Notes: a model not told the origin generated them from the sequence alone. Counted from the first letter of the stretch, positions 39,601 through 53,035 are shown. The stretch: DNA of 64,000 nucleotides from Cucumis sativus (GCF_000004075.3 NC_026655.2:2356001-2420000), one strand, 5' to 3'. Translations and numbers: made by a program.

Positions 39601-40676
39601 GTATTTATACGTTTAGTGAGCCCTATAACGCATAGTACTAAAATACATTCAATCAAGAATTACACAAAAAAATCAATTTCCTTTCAACAACCACTGCCCC
39701 ACAAAAGAAAGAGATCCTTATCCAGGGGTAGAAGAAAACAACATTAGAGAACATTACTTAAATCTTGGTCTAGAGTTAACATGGGAAGAAGCAATCAGTA
39801 ACAAACCTCTACAATCTCATGTGCTGTCTTCATATCATGCGCAAGTTCCTCATGGAACTTAAGCCTTACCAATTCCTCCTTCCTCCATTTCCCATGAATC
39901 TTCTCCAACACTGCCTGTGTAGTCCCCGCTTTCGGTACATTAATCCGCTCTCTAATAGACATCCCCATTCGCCTCAGTCGCCTCAGCTCCTCATCTTCAA
40001 TAGTCAATTCAGCTAAAGTCGGAGCCTTCATATTTCTCCTCTTCAACCCCCTTCCACACTCCTCCTCTTCACCCCTTTCCTCCTCTCTTTCCCAAGGTAA
40101 AACCATTCCATCCTCCCCATCCTCATTCGAAACCAATGAGGCATCAGGTCGTATCCATTCACGTTGAAGTAAATCCCCAAGTCTTTCCTCCCCAGTCACC
40201 GGCCTTGCCTTGAGAGAATCCAATCCGTCATCCTCTCCATCCTCCTCGTCCTCGTCCTCGTCCTCATCATCTGAACCTATCCCTAAATTCCGTAAGCGAA
40301 GCACGATTCGCTCAATTGCAGTCTGCCCCTTATCCTTATCTAAGTACTCGGACTGATTCTCCGCTCGATCAGTCCGATCATGTCGGGACGGTCGGACCAC
40401 CTTCTTCTCGACTTTACGATCATTCCGTGAGCTCCCAGAAGGCCATTTGGAGATCCAAGAAGAAGAAGAAGAAGAAGAAGAAGGGGGTGCAGAATTGTGA
40501 GAGGTTTTAGGGATTCTTTTGCCGCTATGCTCAGTATGGGTACGGAGAGAAGAGAAAGTGTTAAGAATCTGCAAAGAGAAATTGGGATGATTAGAGAGAA
40601 GTGTACGGGAGTGGGAGGAGAGTGGAAATGAGTTCTTGAATGGAAGTTCAGATAGTTTGGCAGTTGCAAAGGCCAT
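36644..40676 (-). CDS. EMB1865: three-CRM-domain organellar RNA-binding protein, EMB1865/CFM3 type
   Basis: Nine exons: 40676-39807, 39292-38833, 38742-38612, 38321-37980, 37879-37723, 37636-37344, 37233-37174, 36958-36887 and 36784-36644, giving 841 residues in frame. The N-terminus ([13 protein letters not shown], Ser-rich) looks like a plastid or mitochondrial transit peptide. [17 protein letters not shown]-type and acidic Asp/Glu blocks follow. CRM domains lie at about 219-312 ([26 protein letters not shown]), 410-515 ([36 protein letters not shown]) and 631-725 ([31 protein letters not shown]). Each ends with the family GxxG-type loop region. The C-terminus is acidic. CRM proteins bind group II introns and promote splicing in organelles. 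Position between the NAC058-like and C2 genes matches EMB1865 (At3g18390), essential for embryo development; CFM3 is the alternative paralogue. Start chosen at the transit-peptide Met; upstream frame is a GAA-repeat artefact. Confidence 0.92.
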
Positions 40677-42273
40677 TTCTATAAGTTTAATCAAGTGAAG
40701 CTGAAATGCATTGTTTGATTGGTTTCGTCCGGCATTGAAGTCAGCAAGGGGAAAAACAAAGGCACGACGGTTGCAGAGTGGAACAAGAAGAGAAGCTTCA
40801 ACACAAGGAAGTGGAAGAGGAAGAGGAAGAGGAAGAGGAAGAAGAAGATGGATAAGATTTTTTCCTAAAGAGTCTCCCGGGATTTTTTCGAGTATATGTA
40901 ATGAAAAATTGTATTTCAAAGGGTAAAGTTAAATATTCAAATGAAATGAATTAGGTTTGTTTGTATGACCAAACACATACTTCAGCATAATTTTATGTTG
41001 CGAATTTAAACATATACTTATACTTAAATTTTGTGTTACCAACATGTTTCCTCCCCCTCCCCTACTCCTTTTCATCCTTACTTCTTACTTTACTTTACTT
41101 TTACTTTAATCTCACTCTTCTCATCTAATAAAATTGTATCAAATTACAAAAACATTTAGAAAAAACACCATATGGCACATTTTTTTTTATATATTACGAA
41201 TATGATGTAATCATAAGACTATCAGATGTTAATTATAATTTTATTGGCTTTTAAATTTGTACTTTTACAATTTGAAAAATGTAATGACATCCGTCTTATT
41301 ATCATAATTTTATTTGGTTATTTTTGCAAGTATCCAAAATCTTATCTTTAAAAATATTTAATAAATCACACACGGTTTTACGTACCAAAGTCATAATGAC
41401 CAAGAAAATAAATAAGAATAGTTTCTTAGCGCATACCAATTATACTAAACTATGTTTGATTTTCTCTTTTACTTTTTTTTTAATTAAATTTTTATTTTTT
41501 AAATATGCTATATGATTGATTTAAACTAAACACCACATTTTGACTTGTAATTTTAAAGGATCAAATTAATTTCAAGTTGATGTGAATTTTGAGCTTTAAA
41601 TAGACAAATTTGAACTTTTTTAATTTTAAAGATTCAAAGAATAAATAATAAATTTTACTTGCGCATGGATTTTATTTGAAACATTTGCATTCATTGACAT
41701 AGATATAGATCTAGTAATTAATCATTGAAGCTTCAAAAAACTTTAATATTAGAGTTTAATTTTTGTTGAGTCTTTGGGTTTTGAATGATTCATTCAAGTT
41801 GATACTATTTATTAATAAAGATTTGTATAAGGTTTGGATTTTACTAAATTAATAAATTTTGAAAGATACAGTCACGTTCCTCTTTTACTTTTAATGAGAA
41901 AATTCTACTCACTTCTTGTACATAAACGTGAAAGTAATAATAATAATACCAAATATGTTCGAGAGGTCAAGACTTTAACTTTTGATTTCATATAAAAAAT
42001 ACATGTCAACTACAGTTGAACTATACTCACTTTAACCAATCATTTCATATTTCAATTCTTGTTAGGCTCTCATTTGAGCTCGAACACTGAAAGCAACAAC
42101 AACACTTATTCCCCAGCCAACCTTAAAACTGTGCAGAAATTTACAATCATGGAAACCTGAAAAGGCCAGTAATTGTACATCACACAAAGGGATTAACTTT
42201 TAATCAATCAATCTTAAAGAACTATGTATCGATCTGAAGTGCTTTCTATGGATAGTTAAAAGTCAAGAACAGT
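40677..42273. other. intergenic region between the CRM gene promoter and the 3' end of the C2 gene
   Basis: About 1.6 kb. It begins with a GGAAGA repeat in the CRM gene leader (40809-40851). The rest is AT-rich. 42060-42273 is probably the 3' untranslated region of the C2 gene. In Arabidopsis I recall another gene (At3g18380, SHH2) at this place; no trace of a homeodomain or SAWADEE-type frame was seen here. Confidence 0.5.
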
Positions 42274-45200
42274 TCAATTTCCAGAAGATCTCCAACTAGT
42301 TGTTGAAGAAGAACTAAGAATTTCCTGGCCAAGCTCCTTTACCTTACTTATAAGAAGCATTTGTTCAGTTTCAAGTTGTAATATATATTCCTCTTGCAGT
42401 TCCTCCAGTCTTTCTAGTTCATTCAATGGTGCCGAAAGACCGTCGAGATTAGCCTCCTCGATTAAAGCATGAAACTTGCTGATTGTCTGCTTCATCTGAA
42501 AAATAACAATTCAAGTCCCAACACATCAATGTCAGCAAACAGTAAATGCAAGGCGATCATTCATAACTATGATCTACAACTTTTTCAAATGTTGAGCACA
42601 ATGAAAAGTAACTGGTGTATTTCAGGCATGAACTACGAACTTTGTGCTTGAAAACAAAAATGGAAGAACAGAGAACATAATCATAAGTCAACCGAGTATC
42701 AGCTGTAGCAAATGAATTTAGCTTATTTCTCAATGTCATCCAATATAATGGGCATAAGAAATCTCAAAACTATTAATGCTTGACTCTATATGCTTGGAAT
42801 TTCAAGAGCACTCCTCTTTCTTTTGATTATTAAACAAGTACAAAGTATACTTAATGATTACTTTCCTTCTGCCACATGAATGTAGGTTATGGATATAGTT
42901 TATATGGGACTCGTCATTGCTTGTCTCATTTAATTAATGGAAGAACTTTATCTTCAAAAGCATAGATCACTTGTTTTCTATGAACTCATTTCGTTATATT
43001 TGGAACCTCAGAAAATATATACCAATTTCATGACTTAAAAACCAATAAACCAAAGCTTATGTATGTACTCAATATCATGATACTGTTCTTTAATAAGATT
43101 TAATGAAATAACTGAATAGAAAACTTTATAAAATTGTCAAAGGAAAAAATTTACAATTCCCCAATCACACAGTAAAATACATCACCTGACTTGAAACTTG
43201 ATGTGCCTTGGTGACAGATGATTCAGAATCCGAGGAGGGTTCTAAACTAAGTCTTCTCTCTTTCTCTAGATCTGGAACTTTTCTTGTGATTTGGACGTGG
43301 ATCTCTCCTCGTTTAACCCCTTGAAGAGGTATCCATTTGTCAGCCATTTGGTTTGGAGGCAATCTTTGATACTCGACAACACAGTCACCTATGCTTGATG
43401 TGGGTAGCAAAGCATTGTGGTCTTTCACATGCAACAGTAAAGGGCTGCCATCATCAGGGAACTCTAAGGTCTGATTCCAATGAGGATTTAAAGTTTTGAA
43501 CATAACCTGCAAAACATAACACCAACAGAATGTAGATTAAGACAACATCAAATTGAAAATGAAAAAGAAAAATAAGCAGAACAACTTGGCCATCCAGAAA
43601 CATAACAATTGCAGAAATTATACTTAATTTCTCAAACCTTTGTTCTTTTCTTCAAGTTTCCATATTGTACTCTTACATAAGGGTCGCTTGTCCCTCCAAT
43701 ATCAGCAGCAACCAAATCTTTAGCTTCTATGATAACAAGTTCTATCCAACCATTATTTGAGCCTATGTTTGAACCCTGAAAGCAGAAAAATATCCCCAAT
43801 TCACATAGGCACAAAACTTAATTCTTTACACTCAATTCCAGAGCTCCAGCAGAGGCATACGATTAAGTCAATACAAGCTTGCACAAAGATTCTACTCCAT
43901 GAGAAACTTTGAGTAATACAAAATACACAGGTTATTATTTTTGACAAGAAGATAAAACATCGTGATGTATTGCTATAAACCATACCCTTGATCCTTCATA
44001 GTCATCTGCCTTGACTGCCTCTATCATTAGCCTTAGTTCTCCAGAATTTACTTTTTCGAGGGGGACCCATACATCCCTGACTACTCCTTCATGAAGTCCT
44101 TCCAAATTAACTCGGGCAGTACCGATATTTTCGTCGCCGAATATATCTACACCAAAGCATTTTACCTTGAGGTATTCACCACCTCCAATCTCATCAAGCT
44201 CAAACTTCTGATTCCAATTAGGATTTACAGAAATACCAGTTCTTGTTTTCAGGAGAGCCTGAAAGGAAGTCTGCTGAGTAAATATAGGGAAATAAAGTTT
44301 TAAACTATTAAGGTTATTACATTTCTCATGTTATTTATCTAAGCTTCCTGTTCTTAAATTTTAGTAGTATATAAAGATTTACCTTCCCATATTCCAATTT
44401 TACATATGACTCACACTTCCCAGATTTATCCTTCAAACTAAGATCTTTTCCTTCTACAAGGGTAATAGCCATCTTCCTTCCAGTTCTTGAAGCAAAGTTT
44501 GAAGATCCATTAACTGATTGTTGAGGTCTAACTTGAAAATTATGCGAGCTATGTGAACCATCAGAAAATTGCCACTCTTTAACAATAAGCTTCACTGTTA
44601 ACTGCAAAATATTGAAGCAAGTGTTAACTGCAAAATTTCTTCTGACAACCTAGGTAGCACAACGAATGGCCAAAATTGAATCTTTATTTGAACCCCCCCC
44701 ACCCAAAAAGAAAAAAAGGGATATGTCAAGTCAGACGTCCATAATTATCCATAAAACAGAAGGTAAATGCAATAATAACCCACATCATACCTCCCCACAA
44801 TCGACTCCTTCAAATGGGACAACCATTTCGACCTCTTTTCCACAAAACTCACTGTGCTTTGCAATCACTTCAGAGTCAGATCCTATTGCCCAAAATGATG
44901 TAGAATCATCAGCAGCGTACTTCATCTGATCAACAAGTGCAAGAATATGAATTAGCCGATACTAAGTTAGTTCATACACACACATTTTGTATGTTTGAGT
45001 GATAAAATGCCAACTTTCATTAAAACAAAATTTGAGACGGTAAAATGTCCTGGAGAGTACCTTTACTTCACAACTGGCTAGATAGTCATACTTCACATTG
45101 CTTGGATTTGACTCATATAAATTGAACCGAAGAGTTCCTGTATCTTCATGTAGAATCATATTGAATGTTGAATTCCATACAGGGTTGGAGCCTAATCTTA

Positions 45201-48200
45201 CAGCAGTCCTCCTACTTAGCTCATCAAGTTCCACCTCGACAAATGTCTGCAAATCATCCTTATCAATTAAGTTTTCGTCTAGTGGACTATTCATATAAGT
45301 ACTCAGTGGTTTCCTGGAAGAGTTTCCTCTCAAGCTGTTTCTGGAAAGCTTGCTGGCTGAGATGACTGTCACATATATTGTACCACTAACAGCCTTTTTG
45401 CCCAGATCAACAGCTGGCAATGAGAAACAGCGGCGCCGAGGTTCAACCATTGTCCTTACTATAAAATCTGTTAGAAGTTTAACCTGAAAAGAAGAATGGG
45501 ACAGATCAATGTGGTATGACAAAATAAATGCATTTCCCAAGAAGAGTCCACTGTCAATAGGAAGAATGTATTTGCAAGTACAAGATCATTTTAAATTAAA
45601 ATGAAATGGTTGTTAAGCTAGACAATATGAAAAAATTCACTTCCTCAAGAATTCAAAGAGTTGGAAGCTAGATCAGTCAGTTCCACTATTTTCTCTATTT
45701 ATTTGATTTTTCACATTTTCTCAAATTAGAAATCCAAAAAGCTATGTATTTTATAGACCTTCCTGCATTTGTCTGTAAAGACAAGAAACAAGCATCTAAA
45801 AGTGAAACTAATTAAAATAGCATAGCCAAAATCTGCTACCTAAAAAGTAAAAAGATCTTTAAATTATTTTTCATACCGTATACTGCCAAATGTGCAAAAC
45901 ACACATCAATAATTTTTCCTTGACATGATGAATGATGATTGATGAACTGAGTTATTTCAATTTTAAATGAAAAGATTTTTTGGTTTCAAGAAGGAAATGA
46001 GAATTGAGATATTTTACCAGCCAAGAGGAAACGCCCGGCAGCTCAGTTGCAGGTAACGACTGGCTTCCACCACTTCCAAAAGCAACTCCTATTCTCACTT
46101 CTGGAGTGAAAACAAATGAATACAAAATTGCTCTCCCATCCAAGATTGGCCTCAGGAGAAGCTGAATCAAGAAGTCGAGGCAATCAACAAACAGTTTGAA
46201 ATCGGTAGCCAATACTTAACAGATGATCACATGAGTTTGGAACTTTGAATGATCTGAAATTCCTTTCAAATAAATAAATGATACACTATATACAAGGCAA
46301 GCAGATACATTTTTGAGGTCAGAAACAATTGATGGAAAGAGGGTTTAGGAAACTACTTCACATACATCACCCATTATGTGAATGCTATTGATTACAATCC
46401 GTGCAGTTCCAGTAAATGGCATGGCCAACTTGGCAAGCAACATAATACTCATTTCATTTGTGTCCCAATCAAAACCCAAGCGCATGATTCTCTGCAAAAG
46501 CGTATCAGGAAGCATAAGAAAAAATCTAGGTATCAGGGTATTATTGATTGATTGCTTGCAGGATATCAAAACTAACTCTATTGTCAGGAAAGCATGAGAA
46601 CAAACAAGTGGCCAAACAATAATGAATTAAACATTGGGAATTTTCAAATTTATGAGATGAGGAGAGCAGAGGAAAAAAAATACGGTCTGGAATTTGATCT
46701 GATAGTAGGAAATGAATGTTCACCAAATGGGTTTCTTAAAAGATAATGTCTTATAGATAGAAGGTTAACCAAGAAAGCAAACCTGATTACCAGAAGTTGA
46801 CCATTGAGTCCCACGAAGACCCAAGCCAGGAGGACATGAGCCTAAAGAAAACTCCAACAATTCTATTCTCTCCTGCATGGATCTAGTCAGTATTTCTCAA
46901 TATGTAATTTGATGAGGCTAATCAACTGTAGGCATTATAGAATACGAAAATAACTTACAATAAGTTTCGGCCTCCGGTGTTTTAATCGTTTCTGCAGGAA
47001 TGAATTTTCAAAAGTTAACACCATTAGTGAAATTCTATAAAATACTCCACGGCATTGAAGCCTCTTATCAAGTCAATTTCCATGTGAAAGCAACAATGAA
47101 GCTACTCAATTTCTAAAGTTAATTGTCCCTTTTTCTGAAAAGAGAAAGTATTAAGTGAACAGAGGATTATGTGAAACACTCTGCTGCTAAGAATAGCTAA
47201 GCTCATGCAGAAATGTTAGGAAACGCGATAAACATTGAAACAACTTTAGGCAAAGTTCGTAATGTTAATATTGAGCATATTGAGTTCAGTTACAGCCAAA
47301 TCCACCTCAAAACGATAGAAGTCGGACATTGCAGAAGAAGGAAAATAGATTCACCTCAACAATAGTAGAGAACTTCAATGAAAGTTTTGGGTTGATGTAG
47401 TTAGGCCAAATCTCCGTCAACAGCTTATTTAACCATTCACAGTGCTCAAGTGGTGTACTGGGCTGTAAATTAGAAAGAGATAGAGAAGCAAATTAGATCA
47501 ATTTGATGAATATCATCATCCACATGTTAGGAACTAAGCGATGAAAACCATCAAGGGGGATTCAATAATTTTCCAGTTCTGGATAATGATGTTACCGAGG
47601 TGTCTAGTACAATTTGCTTCCATTTCTTGTTCAACTCCTCTACTAGTAGTTGACGTTGAAACCTCCCATACTGCAAAAACAAACAAAAAGGGGCAAGATT
47701 TCATAATGTTGCCACAATGTAAAATCCCAAATGGCCGCAGGCAATGAACATAGTGCAGATGAAAAAAGGAAGAAGAATATTGTACAAAAGCGTAAAATTA
47801 TAAACCAGTGGCTACAAAATACTAGTAGAAGCATATGTTGTTACATTTTTTTAATATTTGATAACTGAGTCAAAGAGAGAAGTTCATTCTCTAGGTAAAA
47901 ACATCCTCCAATGATTGGTTAAGAAGATATCATTAAATTTCTAGATCTAAAGTTGCCTATAAATAGATATCTTACCCAACTCTCATTAAACAACAAGATT
48001 TACATTTTCTTATATTTGTTTCATTTTAAGCAGAGTAACTCAACGTTAGACATGCTAGAGAATATATGTTGCACCAGTACTCATATAAAGTAGTACAGTA
48101 CACACCGTGGATGGCTTGATTGAATCAAAGTGAGACACTTGCGTCACAACCAAATTGTTTATACATTTGTTTCTCTATGTTTACACCAATTTCATCACAG

Positions 48201-48614
48201 TTATTTGTAATCCCCCAACAACATAAAATTCCTACTTGTATACCCAAAACAGTAAACTAAAGAAGGAAAGGAAAATTGTTTACAATAATTTGCACTACCC
48301 CACGCTAAAGCTGAATTGAATTACACAATTGGGAATTAGCAAATCATAACAGAATGGTTTTAATTCAGTTCCAAACATTATATGAAGAGTAGAACTACAA
48401 TAACCTGTAAAGTCGCCCACACGGCAATAGCAAGCGGAATCCAATTAGAGAAAGAAAAAACCCATTTATCGAAAGCCCAAGCCAGAAAAAACAGAGGAAC
48501 CAAATATGGAAGAAAAGGCTTTTCCAAAGCAGCATGACGCAAAACCACAACAGTTCCTTCAACATTGATCCCGAAACGCTTCATTTCCTTTATCCTTCCA
48601 GTTAACTGCCTCAT
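42274..48614 (-). CDS. SYTF: SMP/C2-domain tricalbin- or synaptotagmin-like membrane-contact protein (NTMC2T3/SYTF type)
   Basis: Fourteen exons: 48614-48405, 47670-47596, 47462-47355, 46991-46959, 46872-46783, 46491-46366, 46161-46018, 45483-45061, 44925-44791, 44601-44383, 44258-43986, 43775-43638, 43506-43186 and 42495-42274. All are in frame and give 838 residues. Hydrophobic segments at about 36-70 form an ER membrane hairpin. The SMP lipid-transfer domain spans about 96-283 (EHCEWLNKLLTEIWPNYI, LEFSLGSCPPGLGLRGTQW, FDWDTNEMSIMLLAKL). C2-type domains follow at about 285-400, 488-600 (GKDLSLKDKSGKCESYVKLE) and 620-735 (AKDLVAADIGGTSDPYVRVQ, with acidic calcium-loop residues). The C-terminal 73 residues are a heptad-like coiled coil (LNELERLEELQEEYILQLE). 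Such proteins tether ER to plasma membrane and move lipids. The start is the ATG at 48614; the preceding codon is GTG. Gene order supports orthology to At3g18370. Confidence 0.94.
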
Positions 48615-48643
48615 CACCCAGCTAAACCACTCAAACGCTCCAT
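48612..48643 (-). promoter_or_regulatory. nine-codon upstream ORF whose stop overlaps the SYTF-like start codon
   Basis: On the minus strand ATGGAGCGTTTGAGTGG begins a frame encoding MERLSGLAG followed by TGA. The stop and main ATG share one base (TGATG). If the transcript leader includes it, translation of the main frame would need leaky scanning or termination-reinitiation. Leader extent cannot be seen from sequence alone. Confidence 0.5.
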
Positions 48644-51468
48644 TAGAAAAACAGAGTTCGAAGCATAATTCTGGAAGGGGAGAGGAAAAATGAAAGTGGG
48701 TATGGAGAAGGGGAGGTTCAACGATTGGTAAAGTATGGAATGAAGGGAAATGGGGGAAAAACGATGGGGGAAAAACGATGAGGTTTAAGGCATGGGAATC
48801 TGTGAGAAAGACGCATAGTGGGGAGATAGCAGTTGGGAAGAATGATATTTAGGTAAAGAAGAAAGAAAGAAGAAGTCTAAACGTGGAAATTGGAAAATGG
48901 GGTTCTGCGATTACACAGTCCACAAATAAGGGAAATGAACATATTGGGATGTGACTGATGAATTGAGATTGAAAGAGAGAAGAAGAGTAGAGAGAGTCCA
49001 TAGGAAGTCAGCATCAGCAGAACAATCAGAGAATAATTGGAAAAATACAATTTTAATTTCAAGAAGAAGAAAAACTATTTAATTTCTACTAATTTGAGAA
49101 ATAAAAATTGAAAACTTATATAAACAAATCAGCTCAAAACAGGTTTTCAAATGAAATATTTAATTAGTTGTTCAAAGGAGTAATAGTTTAAAGAAAGTAC
49201 TTCACTTTAAAACACTTTTTTTTGGGGAATCTAGTGATTAGAAAATAGTAAAGAAGATGGATGAACCATAATCTTTTGTCATTGCATGTCCTTCTATTTT
49301 AGAAGCATATAAATATTTAAATCTGAATTGAAAGGAGAACAATTTAAGAATTTCATTTTCTAAAAAAATAAATATAGAGTACAATATTGAATAGGATTTG
49401 AGAAATGATGGGAGACAATCATAATCACAGTCAAAATAAATAAGTGTATCAGATGATAAATCTTTATCAACTATTTAAGCTTTTTTCTTAACTTTATTGG
49501 AATGTTATGATTTTGTTTAGCTATACATTTAAGCAAGAACATTGTCTATAACATCTTTTATGAATATGGATAAAGATTAGTAAGGGAATATAATGATTAC
49601 TTATCCATCGTTACAAAAAGTATTTTATTTGGTTATGTATGGTGATAGATTCATAAACTAAATTGTAAAGGTTTAAAGAGAAAAACATATATAGTCTTGT
49701 CATAAGATATATTAATGGAAACCATCAGGTTCAAGTCTTTTCTTGTCGCTCGTGAAGAGAAATAATGGTTTAAATAAGACGTTTGATTCTATGAAATTTA
49801 AAAAGGTTTATTGAAGAGAAAATTATGCTAAGTTTTTTTAACTTCTACTTGTGTTTTTGGGCTCATAATTAGTAAAATATTTAATGATAGCTCATGATGG
49901 CTAGTAACAATTTCATTATTTATATATCTTATATAACTAAGTGAGTTTGGTGATGTTGCAAATACACTTTAAAACAGTGTGAATTCTCTATTCTCAAGTC
50001 TTGATTATATAAATTGTTACTCACTTTATTAGTACCACGGTTGGCGGTTAAACACCACATAGGTTCAAAGTTTTTTCTATTACATTGTTGATCGCTAAAT
50101 TCAATGGAAAAAGAAGTCCTTCGGACGGATGAAAGTAGCAGATAGACTTTTGACTTTTTCTTCCATTCAGGTTGCGCCGCAATGAACAAGGATAACCTTT
50201 TCCATATGGAGGACTCTGGTCTGGAGCTTGATTTTTCAAATTGCTACAACTACAATGGATTAAGTCGCTTCGCTCTCCCTTCTTTCTTTCCTTCCTTTAC
50301 TCCCCTAAACCTTTAGGTTATCCATCTCCATCCACCTCATTCCTCCCAAATATTACAAATTCACAATCAATACCAAATTTCAGTATTATTAATTAACAAT
50401 ATCTAAGAGGTTGAGAATTCGAATCTCTCCATCATTCTTCATCGAAGCTATATGACTTACCAACTTAAACATAGGGTATATATACTCAAATTCATTTTAT
50501 TAATGTATTGGTATAGTTAATAAAACATTAGTTTTTCTACAAATGAAAATCTCAATGGTATCTAAAAGTATATATAATATGTGGTCCAACAAGTTAAGTA
50601 GAAGTCAGAAAGTTCGATAATTAGGATTTGCGGTACTGAAACCCAAACGTGACGTTATGTTTAATTGAACAAAATAAGATTACGTTATATGCTTACAAAG
50701 ACTGAAATGAATAATATTGTAATAGTTTGAAAATGATTGGATTAAGACCCACAATTAATTGTTCATATAATAACAATAGATTGCTTAGAATTTTGTTGAG
50801 AGAAGGGAAAAGTACAAGTACTAGTTGAAGGGAAGACGTGCATGCCATGTGATAATTATTAATTATCAAACTATAACTATTATTAATAGTAACACGTGAC
50901 ACATCTTATCAAAGCAAAATCAAACTAACATTGGTTTGTTTTCAATTAATTTCTTTAACTGTTTAACTCTTTGAATGCTGAAATGTGTAATATCTTTAAT
51001 GAAAAAGAAAAAAAACTATTTAAAGCATTATTAAACTTTAAAAAAAGAAAAGGTAGTAAATAGAGAGGAAATAGACTTGAAATTTGAAAACTAAATTTAT
51101 AATTTTATTAGTTATAATAATTAGATATTGACTAAATTTATAATGTTTGTTTTTTCTATTTTATTTCAAAATAATTAATATTTTGAGACAATTAAACGCA
51201 ATTACTCAACTAATTAATTCTTAAATTTATAAATCCTTTTTTGCCTAAAACTAACCGGCGAACGCTACTGAATCGTAGAAACAAACACGTGGCATCTATT
51301 TGTATCGTTACTCGCCACGTCATCTACAAAATCTCAACCGTTACTGTCCTGGCATGTTTACGTGGCGAATTTCAGTTAGTCCCAGCTATGTATATAAACG
51401 TAATATTCAATTTTATTTTGTGAAGTTTGTGAAATTAAGAATGGTTTGAAGAAAACCCTAAATCAAGA
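48615..51468. other. divergent intergenic region between the C2 and VQ genes
   Basis: About 2.85 kb serving two diverging genes. The part near 48615-49070 is the C2 gene leader and promoter, GA-rich on the plus strand. Most of 49100-51240 is AT-rich and holds no supportable gene; 50040-50260 is somewhat more GC-rich but its open frames have no recognisable domain. The VQ promoter elements at the right end are listed separately. Confidence 0.55.
51286..51398 (+). promoter_or_regulatory. VQ20-like promoter: three ACGT-core elements and a TATA box
   Basis: CACGTGGC (51286-51293), GCCACGTCA (51314-51322) and TACGTGGC (51359-51366) are G-box/ABRE-type bZIP-binding cores within 81 bp. TATATAAA at 51391-51398 lies 70 bp upstream of the VQ start codon. 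Spacing is right for a core promoter with proximal ACGT elements. Abscisic-acid or stress control is inferred from element type only. Confidence 0.65.
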
Positions 51469-52209
51469 ATGAGTCCTCAACAACAGCAACAACAAATCCA
51501 TGGAAAAATGGATAATCAGATCACCAACAATGGGAATAATAAACCAATATTGTGTCCACCGCCATTGAAGATCAATAAGGATTCTCATTTGATTCGAAAA
51601 ACTTCCTCTTCTTCAAATACTTCTTCCCCTTCTTCCTCTTCATCTTCCACCACCTCTCTTGCCAATGGGGTCGCTGCTGCTGCTGCGAAGCCACCACCTC
51701 AACGACATCCGGTGATTATATACACACATTCTCCCAAAATCATTCACACGCATCCTCGAGATTTCATGGCGTTGGTTCAAAAGCTAACCGGAATGTCTCG
51801 ATCAGATCATGATCATGAAGCTTCTACCACGAAGCTGGCTACAACGAAATCCGCCGTGGATGAGAATAATAATAATAATAATAATAATAATAAAGGTTCT
51901 AAAGCTGCTGTTGTGAATGATGATAATGAATCGTCGTCCGTTGTGACGACGGATGAAAATTGTTGCGGCGGCGGTGGAAGCGGTTTGATGGAAGTTGGTC
52001 AGGTTAATTCGTGTTTTGGACCGGCGATTTTTGAGCCGCCGCCACCTCCGCCACAACTGGCGAATTCTTACCTGACGAATATACCCATTTATACGCCGAA
52101 TTCGACGGAGTTCTTGTGCACGAATCAACCAATTTTTAACTATGATGATTCTTTGCTTTTTGGTGGCAACAGATCAGTTAATGATTTCTGCGAATACAGT
52201 GAATTTTAG
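51469..52209 (+). CDS. VQ20: VQ-motif protein, VQ20-like
   Basis: Single-exon frame of 246 residues, as is usual for VQ genes. The VQ motif FMALVQKLTG lies at residues 99-108 in the FxxxVQxLTG form and is preceded by PVIIYTHSPKIIHTHPRDF. The N-terminal PPPLKINKDSHLIRKTSSS block is typical of the VQ20/MKS1-like branch. An Asn run coded by AAT repeats lies around residues 131-140 (51863-51893) and is a likely length-polymorphic site. A Pro run (EPPPPPPQL) and a Tyr/Asp-rich C-terminus ending NDFCEYSEF follow. VQ proteins bind WRKY factors in the nucleus and tune their activity. A TATA box 70 bp upstream supports the ATG. Its divergent position next to the C2 gene matches At3g18360. Confidence 0.93.
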   Translation: MSPQQQQQQIHGKMDNQITNNGNNKPILCPPPLKINKDSHLIRKTSSSSNTSSPSSSSSSTTSLANGVAAAAAKPPPQRHPVIIYTHSPKIIHTHPRDFMALVQKLTGMSRSDHDHEASTTKLATTKSAVDENNNNNNNNNKGSKAAVVNDDNESSSVVTTDENCCGGGGSGLMEVGQVNSCFGPAIFEPPPPPPQLANSYLTNIPIYTPNSTEFLCTNQPIFNYDDSLLFGGNRSVNDFCEYSEF

Positions 52210-53035
52210 GATGAGTTTTTTTTCAAGAAAATTTAATTAGTTGAGTTCGGGGGAGGGATTAATTATTTCATTCCATTTGATCTTAATGTAATACAAAAAA
52301 ATATTATTATTCTCTCCCGAAATAATGTTCCATAGGGAAGAAATTAATTAATAATAATAATCTGGAATTGAATTTCAGTAATTATATCAATTTCATTCAT
52401 TTTTTTTAAGAATGTAATTTATTTCAGAGGAAATAGAATTATATTTCTGTTTCCCGAAATAATAATTGAAGATTAAAATATAACAAGTTAATTTAATGAT
52501 AATTTTATTATAAATTTCTAGGCAATGTAATTAAGTGTCCTGTTAATTAGTTTTGTTTAGACTTTTTTTTCAATGTGTAAGAAAGATTTAATTGTATCCT
52601 AATAAGCTAAAAAAAAAAAAAATACTATCTCACAATAGGATTAAATTATATTTTAGTCTGAATGCAAAATCATTAACAACAACAATATAGATTCATACGT
52701 GCATGTATGTATGTACTTGGTCTCTATAAAGATATATATCATATATTATCAAAATCACAGTATAATAATTTGAATAATAACCACTTATATATATCAGAGA
52801 AAAAACAAATGTTTAAAAAAGGTTTATGCTATATAATATGTGTCATGTATTTTATACGTTAGCATGCACTTAATCATGTTATAACATATATATCAAAATC
52901 ATATATATTATATACGTTAAAAAATAATATATCGTTTATATATACATTGTTAACAATGATGATGATGATGGTGATGTTTACTCTGGCTTACGGTTGCGTA
53001 ATTTGATTGTGGAATTCTCTTTTTCCTTAATTTAG
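52210..53035. other. VQ gene 3' flank
   Basis: The first 200-300 bp is probably the VQ 3' untranslated region. The rest is very AT-rich, with TA runs and a GAT/GGT repeat at 52957-52976. No gene is seen up to the possible exon fragment at 53036. Confidence 0.5.

Noticed and set aside
40806-40919. In-frame extension of the CRM protein upstream of 40676 with a Leu-Pro repeat
   Set aside because: It is coded by a GGAAGA microsatellite in the leader; the MAFATAK start gives a typical transit peptide.
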